A stretch of DNA of 64,000 bases from Uloborus plumipes. Lineage: Eukaryota; Arthropoda; Arachnida; Araneae; Uloboridae. Positions 11,447 to 22,192 of the stretch are shown here, one piece after another; the first letter of the stretch is position 1; each line of letters opens with the position of its first letter. The DNA lies in contig JAXGGA010001674.1 of NCBI GenBank assembly GCA_038373865.1, positions 1-64,000 of the forward strand. Reading direction: 5' to 3'. The position numbers were made by a program, and so were the translations under genes. The notes under the pieces were generated by a model, which worked only from the letters and a program-made list of their open reading frames with translations, ran no database searches and had not been told where the DNA came from.

Positions 11447-12990
11447 TGAGATTAAATGCGAACTACTACCAAGAAAATTTCAAACGCTCTACAAGTCAAA
11501 AATAAAGTCTCTACACAAAAATTTTGAGAATAAAACTCTAGTTCCCAAACGCAAATTAATAAATGAAATATGCATGCACTGTATTACAAACAGGTGAGGT
11601 GGGTGGTAATGAAACTAGCAATCTCTATGCCTGTTAGTAATAGGTGTTGAAAATGAAAAAAGAAAGACAAAAAAAAAAAAAGAGGAAATGTTAAAAAAAA
11701 AGAAAAGAAAAAAAAAAACGAGGAGCGCGGAATGAAAAGAGGCGAGTTTTCTCCCTAACACAGGGGCCAGAATTTTCTGACCGTGGACACAGTGAGGAGA
11801 CACCGAGACACACCCCTCTCCAAAGCTTTAGTTAGGGACAAAGGGAAATCTTAGGCCAGGAGAAGTGCCCTCTGGTGCCTCTGGTCGGTTGTTACAATGG
11901 GGTGTCATCACTCACTGCTCTTCTTAATCCAGCCATTGCGATTGGCTAAAAGCGGATGTGTGATGTGGGCCCGGATGAGATGGCCCTCAACTTCGTCTAA
12001 AAGCTGTGCAAAGCGCTAAAATTGATGGAATTTGAAAACTTTCTTGAACTGCATTAACAATGTGTAGGGGAGAGGGTGCTGAAGGTTTTAAATATGTTTT
12101 GTGCCTTTTTTTTTGAACTGAAATACAAAACGATATGTTTTAATAAGTATTTTTTTCTTAAATTTTTTCTGGGTGGGCCCGGCCCACCCGGCTCATACTG
12201 AGGAGCCGCATCTGATATAGCAGTTGTTAGTCGCGTTTCGCAAAGCAAAAATTTTGCTTTGACGCCTTGATTTCCAACCCTAGGTGCCAAATTTGATGCC
12301 TTAAGTTTTAGGTCAGAATGAATATTTCCTTTCCTGGCTCACTCTGTGATCAAGGTCAGTGATTTGCTCAAAGGACAATTTTGTAGAAGCAATTTTCAAA
12401 TGCAGGAACTGTCGTCTCCGCTTAATTGGGTAACGGATTAAGAAATACTCCCACTTATACGAATACCCGGAATCGAATACTGCCCATTAGGGTATGTCAT
12501 AAAAATAAAAGTTTTTTTTTTCGACTTGGTACACGCACTTTCCTATGTATTCACTCATTTTGAGTTGATTGGTACAAAAAAAAGTTTTTGGAAAAAAATT
12601 TTAGCTACCGGGAAAACGCAATTTACATAAGCGTTTTTTCAAAAAATTCACTATTTTCAAGTTGAAAACGCAATATAGCTGCGGGAGTTTTTTAAAAGAT
12701 TGTTCTGCTAACTTAAATGCATGTTTTGAACTCTAATGAACATACTTTCCTTATAAAAAATGCAGTTAAATATGTATTTGTTTTTAAAAAGAGCAGAAAC
12801 TATCGGTAATCGTTCCTACTGAAACGGGTTACGCTTTTAGTGAATAGACATTGGGTATAGACATTTGCCTTCAACTAATTGGCAGTGATACCTCCAATGA
12901 AATGTCTGGCTGGAAAGGAGGCATGCTACATTATATCGGAAAACTCCTCCATTACGTACGTTTTAGATCTTTCTTTCTGCATGCTTCACA

Positions 12991-13215
12991 TCAACGAGCA
13001 GATATTAAGTCATATAGTCGCAAAACTTGACGAATCAGCTTCTCCATAAAAGGAATGGATTGGTACTGTAGGTAAACTCTTTTCCCAAGTTGAGTTTCTT
13101 GAGAGAAAAAACAAAGTTTAAGCCAATTCAATTTTTGGAACCTCTTGTTAATATGGACGAAAATGTTGCTAGTCAGTCGATCAGTTCCATGGAAGGCAGA
13201 AGCATTGAAGCTCAC
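12991..13215 (-). pseudogene. Arm-encoded open frame (left arm)
   Basis: A 74-codon frame starting MSFNASAFHGTDRLTSNIF. The mirror-image frame in the right arm (13456-13653, plus strand) encodes nearly the same protein of 65 residues, lacking about nine residues (roughly CFFSQETQ) in the middle. No domain is recognised. Keeping a parallel frame in both arms may only reflect recent arm duplication. Confidence 0.3.
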
Positions 13216-13455
13216 TGATGGCGGAACTATTTCCAGCCCTAATTGATACTATTTTGTCCAATGCAAAGGCATTTTTACCTTAGTCCTCAGAGCAAAGAAG
13301 AGTTAAAAGTAAAGTTTCCTGTATAAAAAATGGGTCCTTTTGGGCTATTCCAGAAAATTTACTCATTGCTCTTCTTTACTTTAAGGACTAAGGTAAAAAC
13401 GCCTTTGCATTTGACAAAATAGTATCAATTAGGGCTGGAAATAGTTCCGCCATCA

Positions 13456-13653
13456 TTGAGCTTCTTTGCTTCTGCCTTCTACGGAACTGATCGACTGACT
13501 AGCAACATTTTCGTCCATATTAACAAAGGGCTCCAAAAATTGAATTGGCTTAAACTTGGGAAAAGAGTTTACCTACAGTTCCAATCCATTCCTTTTATGG
13601 AGAAGCTGATTCGTCAAGTTTTGCGACTATATGACTTAGTATCTGCTCTTTAA
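13456..13653 (+). pseudogene. Arm-encoded open frame (right arm)
   Basis: A 65-codon frame, the inverted partner of 12991-13215. Shared segments include GTDRLTSNIFVHINK and SIPFMEKLIRQVLRLYDL. No function is recognised. The two frames differ by substitutions and one in-frame length change. Confidence 0.3.
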
Positions 13654-13913
13654 TGTGAAGCCAGCAGAAAGAAAGATCTAAAAAGTATGTAATGGAGGAG
13701 TTTTTCGATATAATGTAGCATGCCTCTTTTCCAGCCAGACATTTCATTGGAGGTATCACTGCCAATTAGTTGAAGGCAAATGTCTATACCTATGTCTTTC
13801 AATCAGTCACATAATCCTATTTCACGTTGCTCAGCCAGTTTTTCCTTTGTTGTCTTCTTCTTCTGGTGTATAGTGAGTGAGGTAGCGATCTCCACGCTCT
13901 TCTGTTACGGTCT

Positions 13914-14350
13914 TTATTTGATGATGCTTTTCCGAAAGCTACCAGTGCTCTCATCGTGACTAAGAGTGAGAAGTGTTGTGCTTCCTGCTTTCCACAAAAA
14001 TTGCAGTAAAGTTACTTCTTGCGATATTGGAACTCTCCTCTGCGCTTGGGTGCTCGATAACATGCTCTTTAGCATGAAATACCTTTTTGCTATCGCACAT
14101 GACATGTTTTTTATATTCATCGAGATGGCCTGCTTTCACAAGATTACCCAAAAGGCTATATATGATAGGAAATGCCGTGGTGGATGACACAGCAAACCTG
14201 ACTGAAGTAACGGCCGCTCTACTAATATCAAGGTAGTTTCGTTTACTTCGTACAGCTATACTACAAAAATTCCAGGATATTTCCTCGAGTCATAATATTA
14301 CACGACGGCACTAGCTTTCGGGAGAGTCAAACTGTAAGTCCGACTTCTTC
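13914..14350 (-). pseudogene. Degenerate coding remnant inside foldback A
   Basis: Read on the minus strand with frameshifts, this segment gives RSKRNYLDISRAAVTSVRF, SSTTAFPIIYSLLGNLVKAG and then HVMCDSKKVFHAKEHVIEH. It sits in the 836 bp present in one arm only. It may be part of the element's own transposase, because the R-S-x-R-N-x-x-D-x-x-AA pattern resembles N-terminal parts of hAT-like proteins in repeats of this kind, but that similarity is from memory and weak. Stops and frame changes show it is not functional. Confidence 0.3.
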
Positions 14351-14534
14351 GATGTTTAAAATTATTAGTGCCTTTTGCTTTCCAGGTTTTTAGTGGAAAT
14401 CAATCCATCCTTTAATAAAACAAAAAAGAGAATCTCAATTTGCCTTTTGTCGGAAAGCGCAACTAATATAAAAATATAACGCAGGATGAAAGACATTTTA
14501 GTGAAAACGCTGCTGCTGGTAAAAAGTTATCTTG

Positions 14535-14547
14535 GGGGGGGGGGGGG
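14535..14547 (+). repeat. Poly-G tract
   Basis: Run of about 13 G. Similar homopolymer G or C runs lie near 16646, 29428, 29681, 54177 and 62287. Such tracts are length-unstable and prone to sequencing error. Confidence 0.85.
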
Positions 14548-15007
14548 TGCGTTAATAAGCAAAATGGGGGTCACTTCCCCAGATGTATGTGGCATTTTTC
14601 CCTGAACAACTGACTGCCTAACGAAGACAGCGATGTCGATTGACTAAAAGCGTAACCCGTTTCAGTAGGAACGATTACCGATAGTTTCTGCTCTTTTTAA
14701 AAGCAAAAAGAGACGAAATATATATTTAACTGCATTTTTTATGAGGAAAGTATGTTCATTAAAGTTCAAAACATGCATTTAAGTTAGCAGAACAATCTTT
14801 TAAAAAACTCCCGCAGCTATATTGCGGTTTCAACCTGAAAATAGTGAATTTTTTGAAAAAACGCTTATGTAAATTGCGTTTTCCCGGTAGCTAAATTTTT
14901 TTTCCAAAAACTTTTTTTTGTACTAATCAACTCAAATTGAGTGAATACATAGGAAAGTGCGTGTACCAAGTCGAAAAAAAAAACTTTTATTTTTATGACA
15001 TACCCTA

Positions 15008-15545
15008 CTGCCCATGGCATAGATGTAATGTTAAAGATCCCCGCTAAATTGAATAATATTTCTTGGAACCACCAGTATTCGTTTAAGCGGGGGCGACAGT
15101 ATTTAAAATTTATTGAATTAAAAAAATCTAAATCTAAGAGGTTAGGTTTCATTATCTGACAAATAAAAAACAAATAATAATTAATGTTAAAAAAGGTAAA
15201 AAGCATGAATTAATACAAGGAGATAGATTACCTTTTAGGCTAGAAGGCAGAATCAAGGCAGCTGCATTCTTTTCTTACATGTCCTTTTCAAAGTTATTTT
15301 CCTTAAAAAAGAATTGAAAGAAAAAATTAAACATAATGTCAAAAGACATAATGCCTACACTTGATTTTACTCTATGTTTGGTTTGCTACCATGAAACGCT
15401 AGAAAAATTTCTTATTCTATCTATTCTTGCAAAGGAAACCGTAATATTGTAAATAAAGATAAAATTGGTAAGTTGAAAGTAACAGTTAAATGGGGCTTTT
15501 CTTGGTCCCAAGGCCAACACTGAATATTTTGAGCTCTTGCACATA
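15008..15545. other. Unassigned DNA
   Basis: After the target duplication of foldback A there is no recognisable gene or repeat end until the TIR element at 15546. Confidence 0.4.
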
Positions 15546-16477
15546 CCCCAGCAGCACCAGAACGTTCAAATTTGGTGCAAAAATGGTGTTATTGGTCAAA
15601 TAACGGTGCTAAGTGTCCCTTGAACGTTATATTCGACGTGTAAAAACATTAATATTATCACGGTGTCATTTCAGTGCTTAAGGAATGTGATATTTGACGT
15701 GTAAAAACAGTAATATTATCACGGTGTCATTTCAGTGCTTAAGGAGGTGATTAATTTCTCAGAATTGAGGTCGTGAATTGCTGCTTTTTAGAAAGGGGGG
15801 AGGAATCATATCTACAGAAACTTTAAGTTTTATCCTAAACAACTCTTTCTTCCAAGATCCTAATCAGATTTGCATGCATTTCAGTAAAAAACATTATATT
15901 CATACTAATAAAATGATATGATTTAGGCCCTTAGTCTTTCATAGATGGCGCCTCCTGCAAAAAATTTCCTTTTAAAGTATTATTTTTCTCCCTCGATAAG
16001 TTCAAGTTACGTCTAGTGGTTAGCGTGTTCTGCTGGAGTTGCAAGGGACCCGCGTACGAATCCCGCGGAATTCGTCAGGGATCCCTGACGAAAATTCAAA
16101 GTAATTAAATAATTAAATTAAATAAATTAAGTAATTAAATAATTAAAACAAGATGGCGACGATCATGGATCAAAAATGGCGGATCAAAAATAACGTCACG
16201 GCCCCGGATAGTGGGGTATGCGTAGTATACTTTTTTAGCTGGGGAGCACTGAAAACAAACGTATTTCCAGAACCTAAATATAACCTATCATTCCACGTTC
16301 AAAACTGGGACAAAAAAAGGTGGTCAACACCAGATTTCGACGTGTCATATTACCATCGAACAGATGAGACACATAGATGTTGACAACACGTGCTGCGAGA
16401 ACGTGTTTTGAACGTGCCGGCTGGTGCGCTGTGTACGTGTTGCAGAACGTGTTTTGAACGCCTTTGTGCTGCTTGGG
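15546..16477 (+). mobile_element. CCCAGCAGCAC family TIR element, copy 1
   Basis: The left end is CCCCAGCAGCACCAGAACGT and the right end is the inverse of CCCAAGCAGCACAAAGGCGT, about 25 bp of imperfect TIR. The left flank is TA but the right flank is not. A near-complete inverted copy lies at 54891-55953 and a larger diverged one at 46982-49725. The interior has two 61-bp minisatellite units (from about 15661 and 15722) and a tRNA-like module at 16006-16074. The open frames at 16153-16691 overlap on both strands and have no family signature. Non-autonomous; superfamily uncertain. Confidence 0.8.
16006..16074 (+). ncRNA. tRNA-like module (Pol III promoter-like) inside TIR element copy 1
   Basis: ACGTCTAGTGGTTAGCGTG fits a tRNA D-arm/A-box. 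About 30 bp later comes GGGACCCGCGTACGAATCCC, fitting a T-arm/B-box (consensus GGTTCGANTCC, one or two changes). An acceptor stem is not convincing, so this is a tRNA-derived sequence rather than a functional tRNA. It is conserved in the inverted copy at 55307-55372, where the B-box-like part (GTTCGAATTCC) is closer to consensus. Confidence 0.55.
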
Positions 16478-17000
16478 AAGGGTTTCCGATAAAATACGCA
16501 ACTTTTAAAAAAAATAATAAAACAGTTACATACAATGAAAATGCATATTCCGATATATTTTCATTCAATAACATCTCCCATCTAATAGCGGAAAACAATC
16601 TCTGACATATGACCAGTTCCACTGAGGCAGCGGCTGCTCCAGAGGGGGGGGGGGGGGGGGTCATGGAAGCCATGGCTCTTTCGAGAGCCAAGTAAGATTT
16701 TCTAAAATGAGAGTATTATTATTAAAATTCTGCTAAATATACCAATAGTTTTTACATGGGAGCAATTTTCATATTTTTGATGTTTAGCCTGTTAAAAAAA
16801 TTAAAATTAATTTAACTTTATTTGATTTCAAAACTAATGTTTTGTCTGCAAAAGCACCATAGTATAGATGCAGCTGTATAGGTGCATAAAGTCGCACGAA
16901 AGCTATTTTTAACTTGTTAGTTAAATAAGCAAATTCCCTAAAATTTCAATATCTACAGTGTCGTACTTAACACGGTTTCACACGGGGCAGCCCTTTGTGG

Positions 17001-17756
17001 TAGGGAGGCACCGAGTAGCACTTTGGCCGTGTAGCCGAGTACCGGGTACTAGGTCTTTCACTACTCGGCCGAGTACCGAGTTGCCGAGTCCCGAGTACCA
17101 ATTGTTTTTTAAAAAATCATTGGCATACAGCAGTACAGGGTTAGAAATCATTACAAAATTTTACTGGTCTTCTCGAATAGTGAACAGGAATATATACTGG
17201 TTAACAGACAACATCACTGGTTCACCTTAAATCCTTAACCACATTTTTTTAAAAGAAAAAAATGGTGGTCCTTGGATTGTTTATTATTTTTATGATGATT
17301 CGACGCGAGTTTTACTGATCTGGAACCAATGGACCAGCAGTAAATTTGAACCCTGACATATAAACTGATCATTGGATGGACCTCTATATGATAGTTCTTA
17401 GAACAAAAGTCCCACTAAATTTAACTTATGCATTGTTTAAAATATTTTATTTATTTTGTCAAAAATTTTAGAAAAAAGTTATTTTTAAAATGAAAGTACA
17501 TTAAATAAATAAATATAAAGTATCAATTAAGTTGGAATTATATTCATCTATTATTAATTAGCTCTAATTCTCTAAACTTGAATAATTTTTAAAAGCTTTT
17601 GGGGATATTAAAATAAGGATTTATTCTATTGAAGCATTACAAACTTCAATATTATCAAAATTAACTTGAAAATTTCTCACTAGATGGCATTATACCCATA
17701 AACTTATGCGTAGAATTCAGTCATATTTTATAAATATATTAATTGTAAATGATTGC

Positions 17757-17816
<60 letters not shown>

Positions 17817-17965
17817 TAATTATTGAAAAATGTGTCTTGAACTATTCAATTTTCTACAACTATACTCGGTATCGGCCGATTACCTGATCCAAATTTGTCC
17901 GAGTACCGAGTACTCGGCAAATTGGCCGAGTACCGAATATTTATCGAGTACTCGGTGCATTCCTA
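17001..17965. mobile_element. Complete hAT deletion derivative
   Basis: The ends are TAGGGAGGCACCGAGTAGCA and the inverse of TAGGAATGCACCGAGTACTC, flanked by a perfect 8-bp duplication CTTTGTGG (16993-17000 and 17966-17973). Both termini are full of CGAGTAC words. It shares about 480 bp of its 5' half with the fragment at 5746 but has no transposase. A (TA)n run lies inside at 17759-17812. Together the two copies show a mother element and an internally deleted derivative. Confidence 0.9.
17759..17812. repeat. (TA)n microsatellite
   Basis: About 27 uninterrupted TA dinucleotides within the hAT derivative. Confidence 0.95.
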
Positions 17966-18639
17966 CTTTGTGGTATCACCCCGACTATAAGTTTTAATGT
18001 AACGTTAAACTTTTAATGTTGTGTCTAAAGATAAAATTTTCAGAAACTTTCAGTTTTGTGAAAATGTTTAGTTTTCAGAAACAACTTTTTTTTTTATTCA
18101 TGTGGTAAAGCAAAAGTTTATTAAATAGCAAATATAAATTCTGAACTTATTTCAAGCAAAATTTTCCCTAGACGCCAGTGAAATCACCGCTGCTAGAAAT
18201 TTTGTGTGTGATCGATTTTATTTGAAATGAGATATATTAAATGTAATGTGGGAAATTTTCAGAATTGAGTTATTTATAGTATTTGGAGTAGTAGTGGAGT
18301 AGTATTTTTGCTTCAATTTCAAAAAATTGACGGAGAGCGTTTCAATACACATTTACATTATTGATAATCGTCTAAACTGAAGCTGACTTCCAAAAACTGC
18401 CCACAGAGTATTTCAAACTTTATTATTTTCAATTATCCCAGTGTCATCAAAAGTGGTCTACAACTGCATTTTTAGGACTTTGAAACAAAACTTCGAAAAT
18501 TTTCCGGAGGAAGATAGTGTCCAAAGCCCATATTTTCCCCACTAATCTCATTAAAGATTACAATCCCAGCACTGAGGCAAATTGATGTCCCTGTTATTGC
18601 TGTCACACTTTGTTAAATAACAATGATTTGTTGTGCATT

Positions 18640-19162
18640 CTGTCGAACACTTCATATATATTTAGACCTCGATCTCTGAACTAGTAAACAATGGTTTTCA
18701 GTATCTGTTCTGTTATCACCACGGATAATCTCTGCTATAAAGTTCATAATATCAGCATAGACAACAGCAGGAACATGGTTTCTCTGTAACTTTAAGTGAA
18801 AATACGGCAAGTAAGCTCTAAATCTTTTTTTTAAATTCTTCTGTCTCTAGCTGTGGCTCAATGACATCATAGTCCTCTTCCGAAAAACTGTCATCTCCCA
18901 AATCACCCCCTCACTCATTTACTTCGAAATTTGTTAAATCCATTTTACAACGGCCATCACTAATTGCTCCCTTATGACAACACCAACAATGGATTCTGTA
19001 TGAATGATAAACTTTGAACTGCCTCTGACAGTTATAATTATTACATGAATTACATAGTGAAGCATCGTCAATATGCAGGGTACGTAGGTGAAAACAAAAT
19101 TCTTGAAATGTAGCAAATCGACGGTATTCACGGTTTCCATTATTGCAGAAAAACCTCCCCAT
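18640..19162 (-). pseudogene. C2H2-type zinc-finger protein fragment, likely element-derived
   Basis: The minus-strand frame starts MGRFFCNNGNREYRRFATF. It includes a C-X4-C-X12-H-X4-H finger (from CNNYNCQRQF to the His pair near residues 43-65) and an acidic tail GDDSFSEEDYDVIEP after an early stop. In another frame downstream comes RAYLPYFHLKLQRNHVPAVV, then MNFIAEIIRGDNRTDTENHC. The arrangement (short N-terminal fingers, acidic stretch, then a YFHLKLQ..H.P helix) resembles multi-copy invertebrate repeat proteins, but this family link is from memory. Stops and a frameshift mark a pseudogene. A genuine single-copy host gene cannot be excluded from sequence alone. Confidence 0.45.
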
Positions 19163-19571
19163 TATTATTTATTAAAAATATTTTTGGTTCTTTTGATCAA
19201 TAAAAATTTTGAGCCTTAGTGTTGGTACAAGATATATTGGCTGTCAGCATCACAGCTCCTGAAACACTGAAACCAAATGACTAATCTTAAATTTTTGAAG
19301 ATCAATCAAAGATATGATACAATTTTTTAAAGTGCATGGGGCATGGTTTTAAAAATAAAAGCCGATGTGGAAAACATGTAAAATTAAATCAGAGGCTTTA
19401 GTACCACAAAGTTAAAAGTAGCGAGATTGAAAAATATGCTTCGTAATGTCTATTGAAGCTTGATAAGTTTATTTAGAAAAGACTTCGTTTTTTTCTGGTA
19501 AAACCTCTTAGAAACTAACATAAGACAAAACAGTTGATTTGTAAGAATGAAGGCTTTCACGGCCGGAGTAA

Positions 19572-19790
19572 ATACTAGTTACGGATTCCGGGCTGTTGTG
19601 TCGTGGTCTGATTGGCTTTAATCCATACGTTTCGATCGCAACTGCAGCGGTCATCTTCAGTGGGTGTCGTTGATTAATTTGAAATTAATCAGCGACACCC
19701 ACTGAAGATGACCGCCGCAGTTGCGATCGAAACGTATGGATTAAAGCCATTCAGGCCACGACACAACAGCCCGGAATCCGTAACTAGTAT
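19572..19790. repeat. Near-perfect palindrome, ~109-bp arms, no loop
   Basis: Arms 19572-19680 and 19683-19790 are inverted copies with very few mismatches and a centre at AATTTGAAATT. The outer left flank has GAAGGCTTTCACGGCCGG, a phrase I associate with the ends of Penelope-like retroelements. If so, this is a head-to-head junction of two element ends. Each arm carries a hammerhead-like motif (separate entry). Confidence 0.85.
19695..19745 (+). ncRNA. Candidate hammerhead-ribozyme-like motif
   Basis: CTGAAGA (19702-19708) fits the conserved CUGANGA core and GAAA (19729-19732) fits the second core box. Between them GACCGC and GCGATC can pair as helix II with one mismatch and a 7-nt loop. 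A single U precedes helix II, as I recall for Penelope-type hammerheads. A clear cleavage-site triplet and stem III partner were not established because the whole region is palindromic. The mirror copy is on the minus strand in the left arm. Confidence 0.35.
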
Positions 19791-19811
19791 AAAACAGTTG
19801 ATTGATATTAT

Positions 19812-20042
19812 GTTGCATGCGAATGATGCTATTATGTTTAAAAAGATATGTATGTATGAAAATAAGCAGAAAAAAATGACATTTTTTGATCCGTAATCCC
19901 GAAATTACTCATTTATTTAAATAGATATTTTTACATTTATTTGTAGGAAATGTTGCATGCGAATGATGCTATTATGTTTAAAAAAATATGTATGTATGAA
20001 AATAAGCAAAAAAAATTGACATTTTTTGATCCGTAATCCCGA
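19812..20042. repeat. Direct repeat, ~100-bp units ~138 bp apart
   Basis: A segment starting ATGTTGCATGCGAATGATGC and ending TTTTTTGATCCGTAATCCCG occurs twice with only a few differences (from about 19812 and about 19949). No coding meaning; probably a recent tandem duplication. Confidence 0.85.
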
Positions 20043-20049
20043 AATAAAA

Positions 20050-22090
20050 TGAGCCTGGAAGGGGTTAATCAGGTTTAATGCAGCTGTGGCTGTCCCTTTA
20101 AAATTAAATTAAACTTCCAGTTTCTACAACTTATAAGTCCAAGCCTTAAATTTTACTCGGCTTAGCCAGGTGGACACCACTCTTAAAGAGTTTCTCACAA
20201 AATGAACTATTTTTGGTAGCAAATAACATAGGCAGCTGGTGAACCAAAAAAGTGGGGGGTCAAATTCCGATTCTAAGTCCCATTTTTATGAAATGGCATT
20301 AAAAAAGTCGATTTTTTGGAATTTTCTGCTTTTATTTTCCTAAAAAAAATCAATCCTCAAAGTAAAAAAATTGTTTTTCAGTTGATCATTAATTTTTAAC
20401 TTTAAAAAATGAGGGGACAAGGCCCCCTTATTTTTGAAAGTGAGGGGGTAGCCGACCTCCTGTACCAGCCGCAAATGTCAAATAATAATTTTGACAAGTA
20501 TGTGCACATGTTTGTTTCAATTTAGGGAAGTCACATTTTACAATTTTGTACAGGAAATGTATTTCAGTTTTAGCAAGTTGTGTGAAGAAATATAATACAG
20601 TGGGGGACAAAAAAAGTGCATCACTAGAAAAAGAAGCAACGTATAGTAATGTTAAGATAAGATTTTGCGTACATACAATTCTCTTAATTGCTGGAAAATA
20701 ACGTATAATGTCACATCTCGATTCTAGCCTATTGCACCATTCGAAAGACATAAATAGCTCGCCAAAGGTGAGGAAACGTGAATTGGGTTGGTTTTTGGTT
20801 CCGATGAAAGTATGTCTAAATATATTTTAATGAGACATTAAATAGAAATTTGTTTACTTTTTTTTCTTTGCATTATTTTATTTGAATTTATTTAAAAATA
20901 CACTGCGTTCTTTAAAAACGCATATCTAGGCAGTAAAAAATAAATAAAAGAAGCATAAATATTTTTAGTGTAAAAAAGTAAAAATGCCAATGAAAAATAA
21001 AAATAAGTATTCAGGGCCATTTCACAGTATTTGAATGTTGCGACATTTTACAAAGTTCGAACCTCTATATTTATAACATGAAGATATAGAAATTATTATT
21101 TTTTGGAAGTATAGAAGTCCTACCCACACACAAACTCAAAATAAAATAGAGTACTAATTGCACTGTAACGCATAAAAATATGTTAAAAAGTTGATCAAAA
21201 TAAGTTCCATTCCCCCTGAATCTAATTAATCTATGCTATCAAAGTTTTGTTTTTTGAAACACTGATACGTTACAGATAATAAGAATACAAACATTTTATT
21301 TTTGAATTGAAACTTTGAAATTTTAGAACAAAACAACTTCAGATACACAGTGAAATGTCTCATATTGCGTACTCTACAATTTGTATTAATTGGCTTTGTG
21401 TCTAAAAAAATTTTGATATAATATATTTTATTAGAAGAAATAATATTTTAAAGGTTTAAATTGGAGAAAAAATATCTTTAGTGCAAGATACAAGTCTAAA
21501 AAAGCCAATGGGTGCTGGATTGCCAAAAAGTTCAGTTGGATATCTCAATCAAATTGTTTTTATTATTATTATTATTATTATTATTTACTGTCCATAATAA
21601 AACTTTTAGATCAATATAATTGAATTGTTTAAATTTTCATTGACTAAAACTCCACCCACCATTGATTGCTAAATATAACAGCAATCCATTGATCAGGTTA
21701 CACTATCACAAAGCCTATGTATGTGATGTAATAAAGTGTTATCTTCTCTCTAAGTTTCTTATTTATCGGGATATATCTATTTATTTTTAGTTCTGGTCAT
21801 GAGTGCAAAAATATTGCATTTTTTTAATTGTCTGTCATTAGCTGCATTCTAATTTAAGGGAGCAGAGCTAGTAATGTCCTTAATACCTAATTTATTAAAT
21901 TCACCCTAATTCTTAAATTTTTCTAGAACAAGATGCTTGTACCATAATCTTATCAAATGTAAATTGTATTAGAAGATATAGAAGAACGAACCAGGTTTTG
22001 GAAACCATGGTAAAAACCCTGGTTTAAACCGTCCTGTCCAAAACTAAGTTTTAGTGAAATTGTATTTTCTGAGGAAATACCAAATAAACA
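20050..22090. other. Unassigned AT-rich DNA
   Basis: No gene recognised. At about 20595 CAGTGGGGGACAAAAAAAGT resembles a Tc1-type terminal sequence without a partner. A short (ATT)n run lies at about 21561-21584. Confidence 0.4.
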
Positions 22091-22097
22091 GAATAAA

Positions 22098-22192
22098 ATC
22101 TACTAACATTTTACTACTAACATTTCTTCTAATTTTTACTACTAACATTTCTACTACTAACATTTCTACCAACATTTTACTGATCTAAATAT
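22098..22192 (+). repeat. Short tandem repeat of CTACTAACATTT-like units
   Basis: Five to six imperfect units of ACTACTAACATTT(T) in tandem. Confidence 0.8.

Larger units (their letters stand above)
4522..12214. mobile_element. Long hAT-like element inferred from its ends
   Basis: The left end reads CAATGGCGGCTCGTG and the right end is the inverse of CAGATGCGGCTCCTC. Both are followed 13-15 bp further in by GGGTGGGCC. The flanks are ATATAGCT (4514-4521) and ATATAGCA (12215-12222), an 8-bp duplication with one mismatch, as expected for hAT. The 7.7-kb interior holds later insertions (hAT fragment, DD37D element, foldback). No transposase belonging to this element itself was recognised. The pairing of the ends is inference: the two ends could come from separate solo copies. 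Confidence 0.45.
12488..15007. mobile_element. Large foldback element A with hAT-type ends
   Basis: The ends are TAGGGTATGTCATAAAAATA and its inverse. The flanks are a perfect 8-bp duplication CTGCCCAT (12480-12487 and 15008-15015), as made by hAT-type transposases. The left arm (12488 to about 13307) is repeated inverted in the right arm (about 13362 to 15007), leaving a central spacer of only about 55 bp. The right arm contains about 836 bp absent from the left (13797-14632), bordered on both sides by ATGTC. It resembles the foldback at 37250-39657 in its end sequence, duplication length and architecture. Confidence 0.85.

Noticed and set aside
12063..12077. Third GGGGAGA-type element tip after TA
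   Set aside because: Only about 10 bp match (TAGGGGAGAGGGTG), with no partner end or repeated word nearby.
16006..16074. Functional tRNA gene
   Set aside because: No acceptor stem or clear anticodon arm. Kept as a tRNA-like module.
16153..16691. Several overlapping frames on both strands near 16.3 kb
   Set aside because: They lie in or read out of the TIR element, and the inverted copy at 54.9 kb gives broken versions of them.
18640..19162. Calling an intact zinc-finger host gene
   Set aside because: Early stop and frame change, and composition is like the surroundings. Listed as a pseudogene of uncertain origin.
20595..20620. Start of another Tc1 element (CAGTGGGGGACAAAAAAAGT)
   Set aside because: No inverse end and no transposase within several kb. 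Mentioned only as terminal-like.
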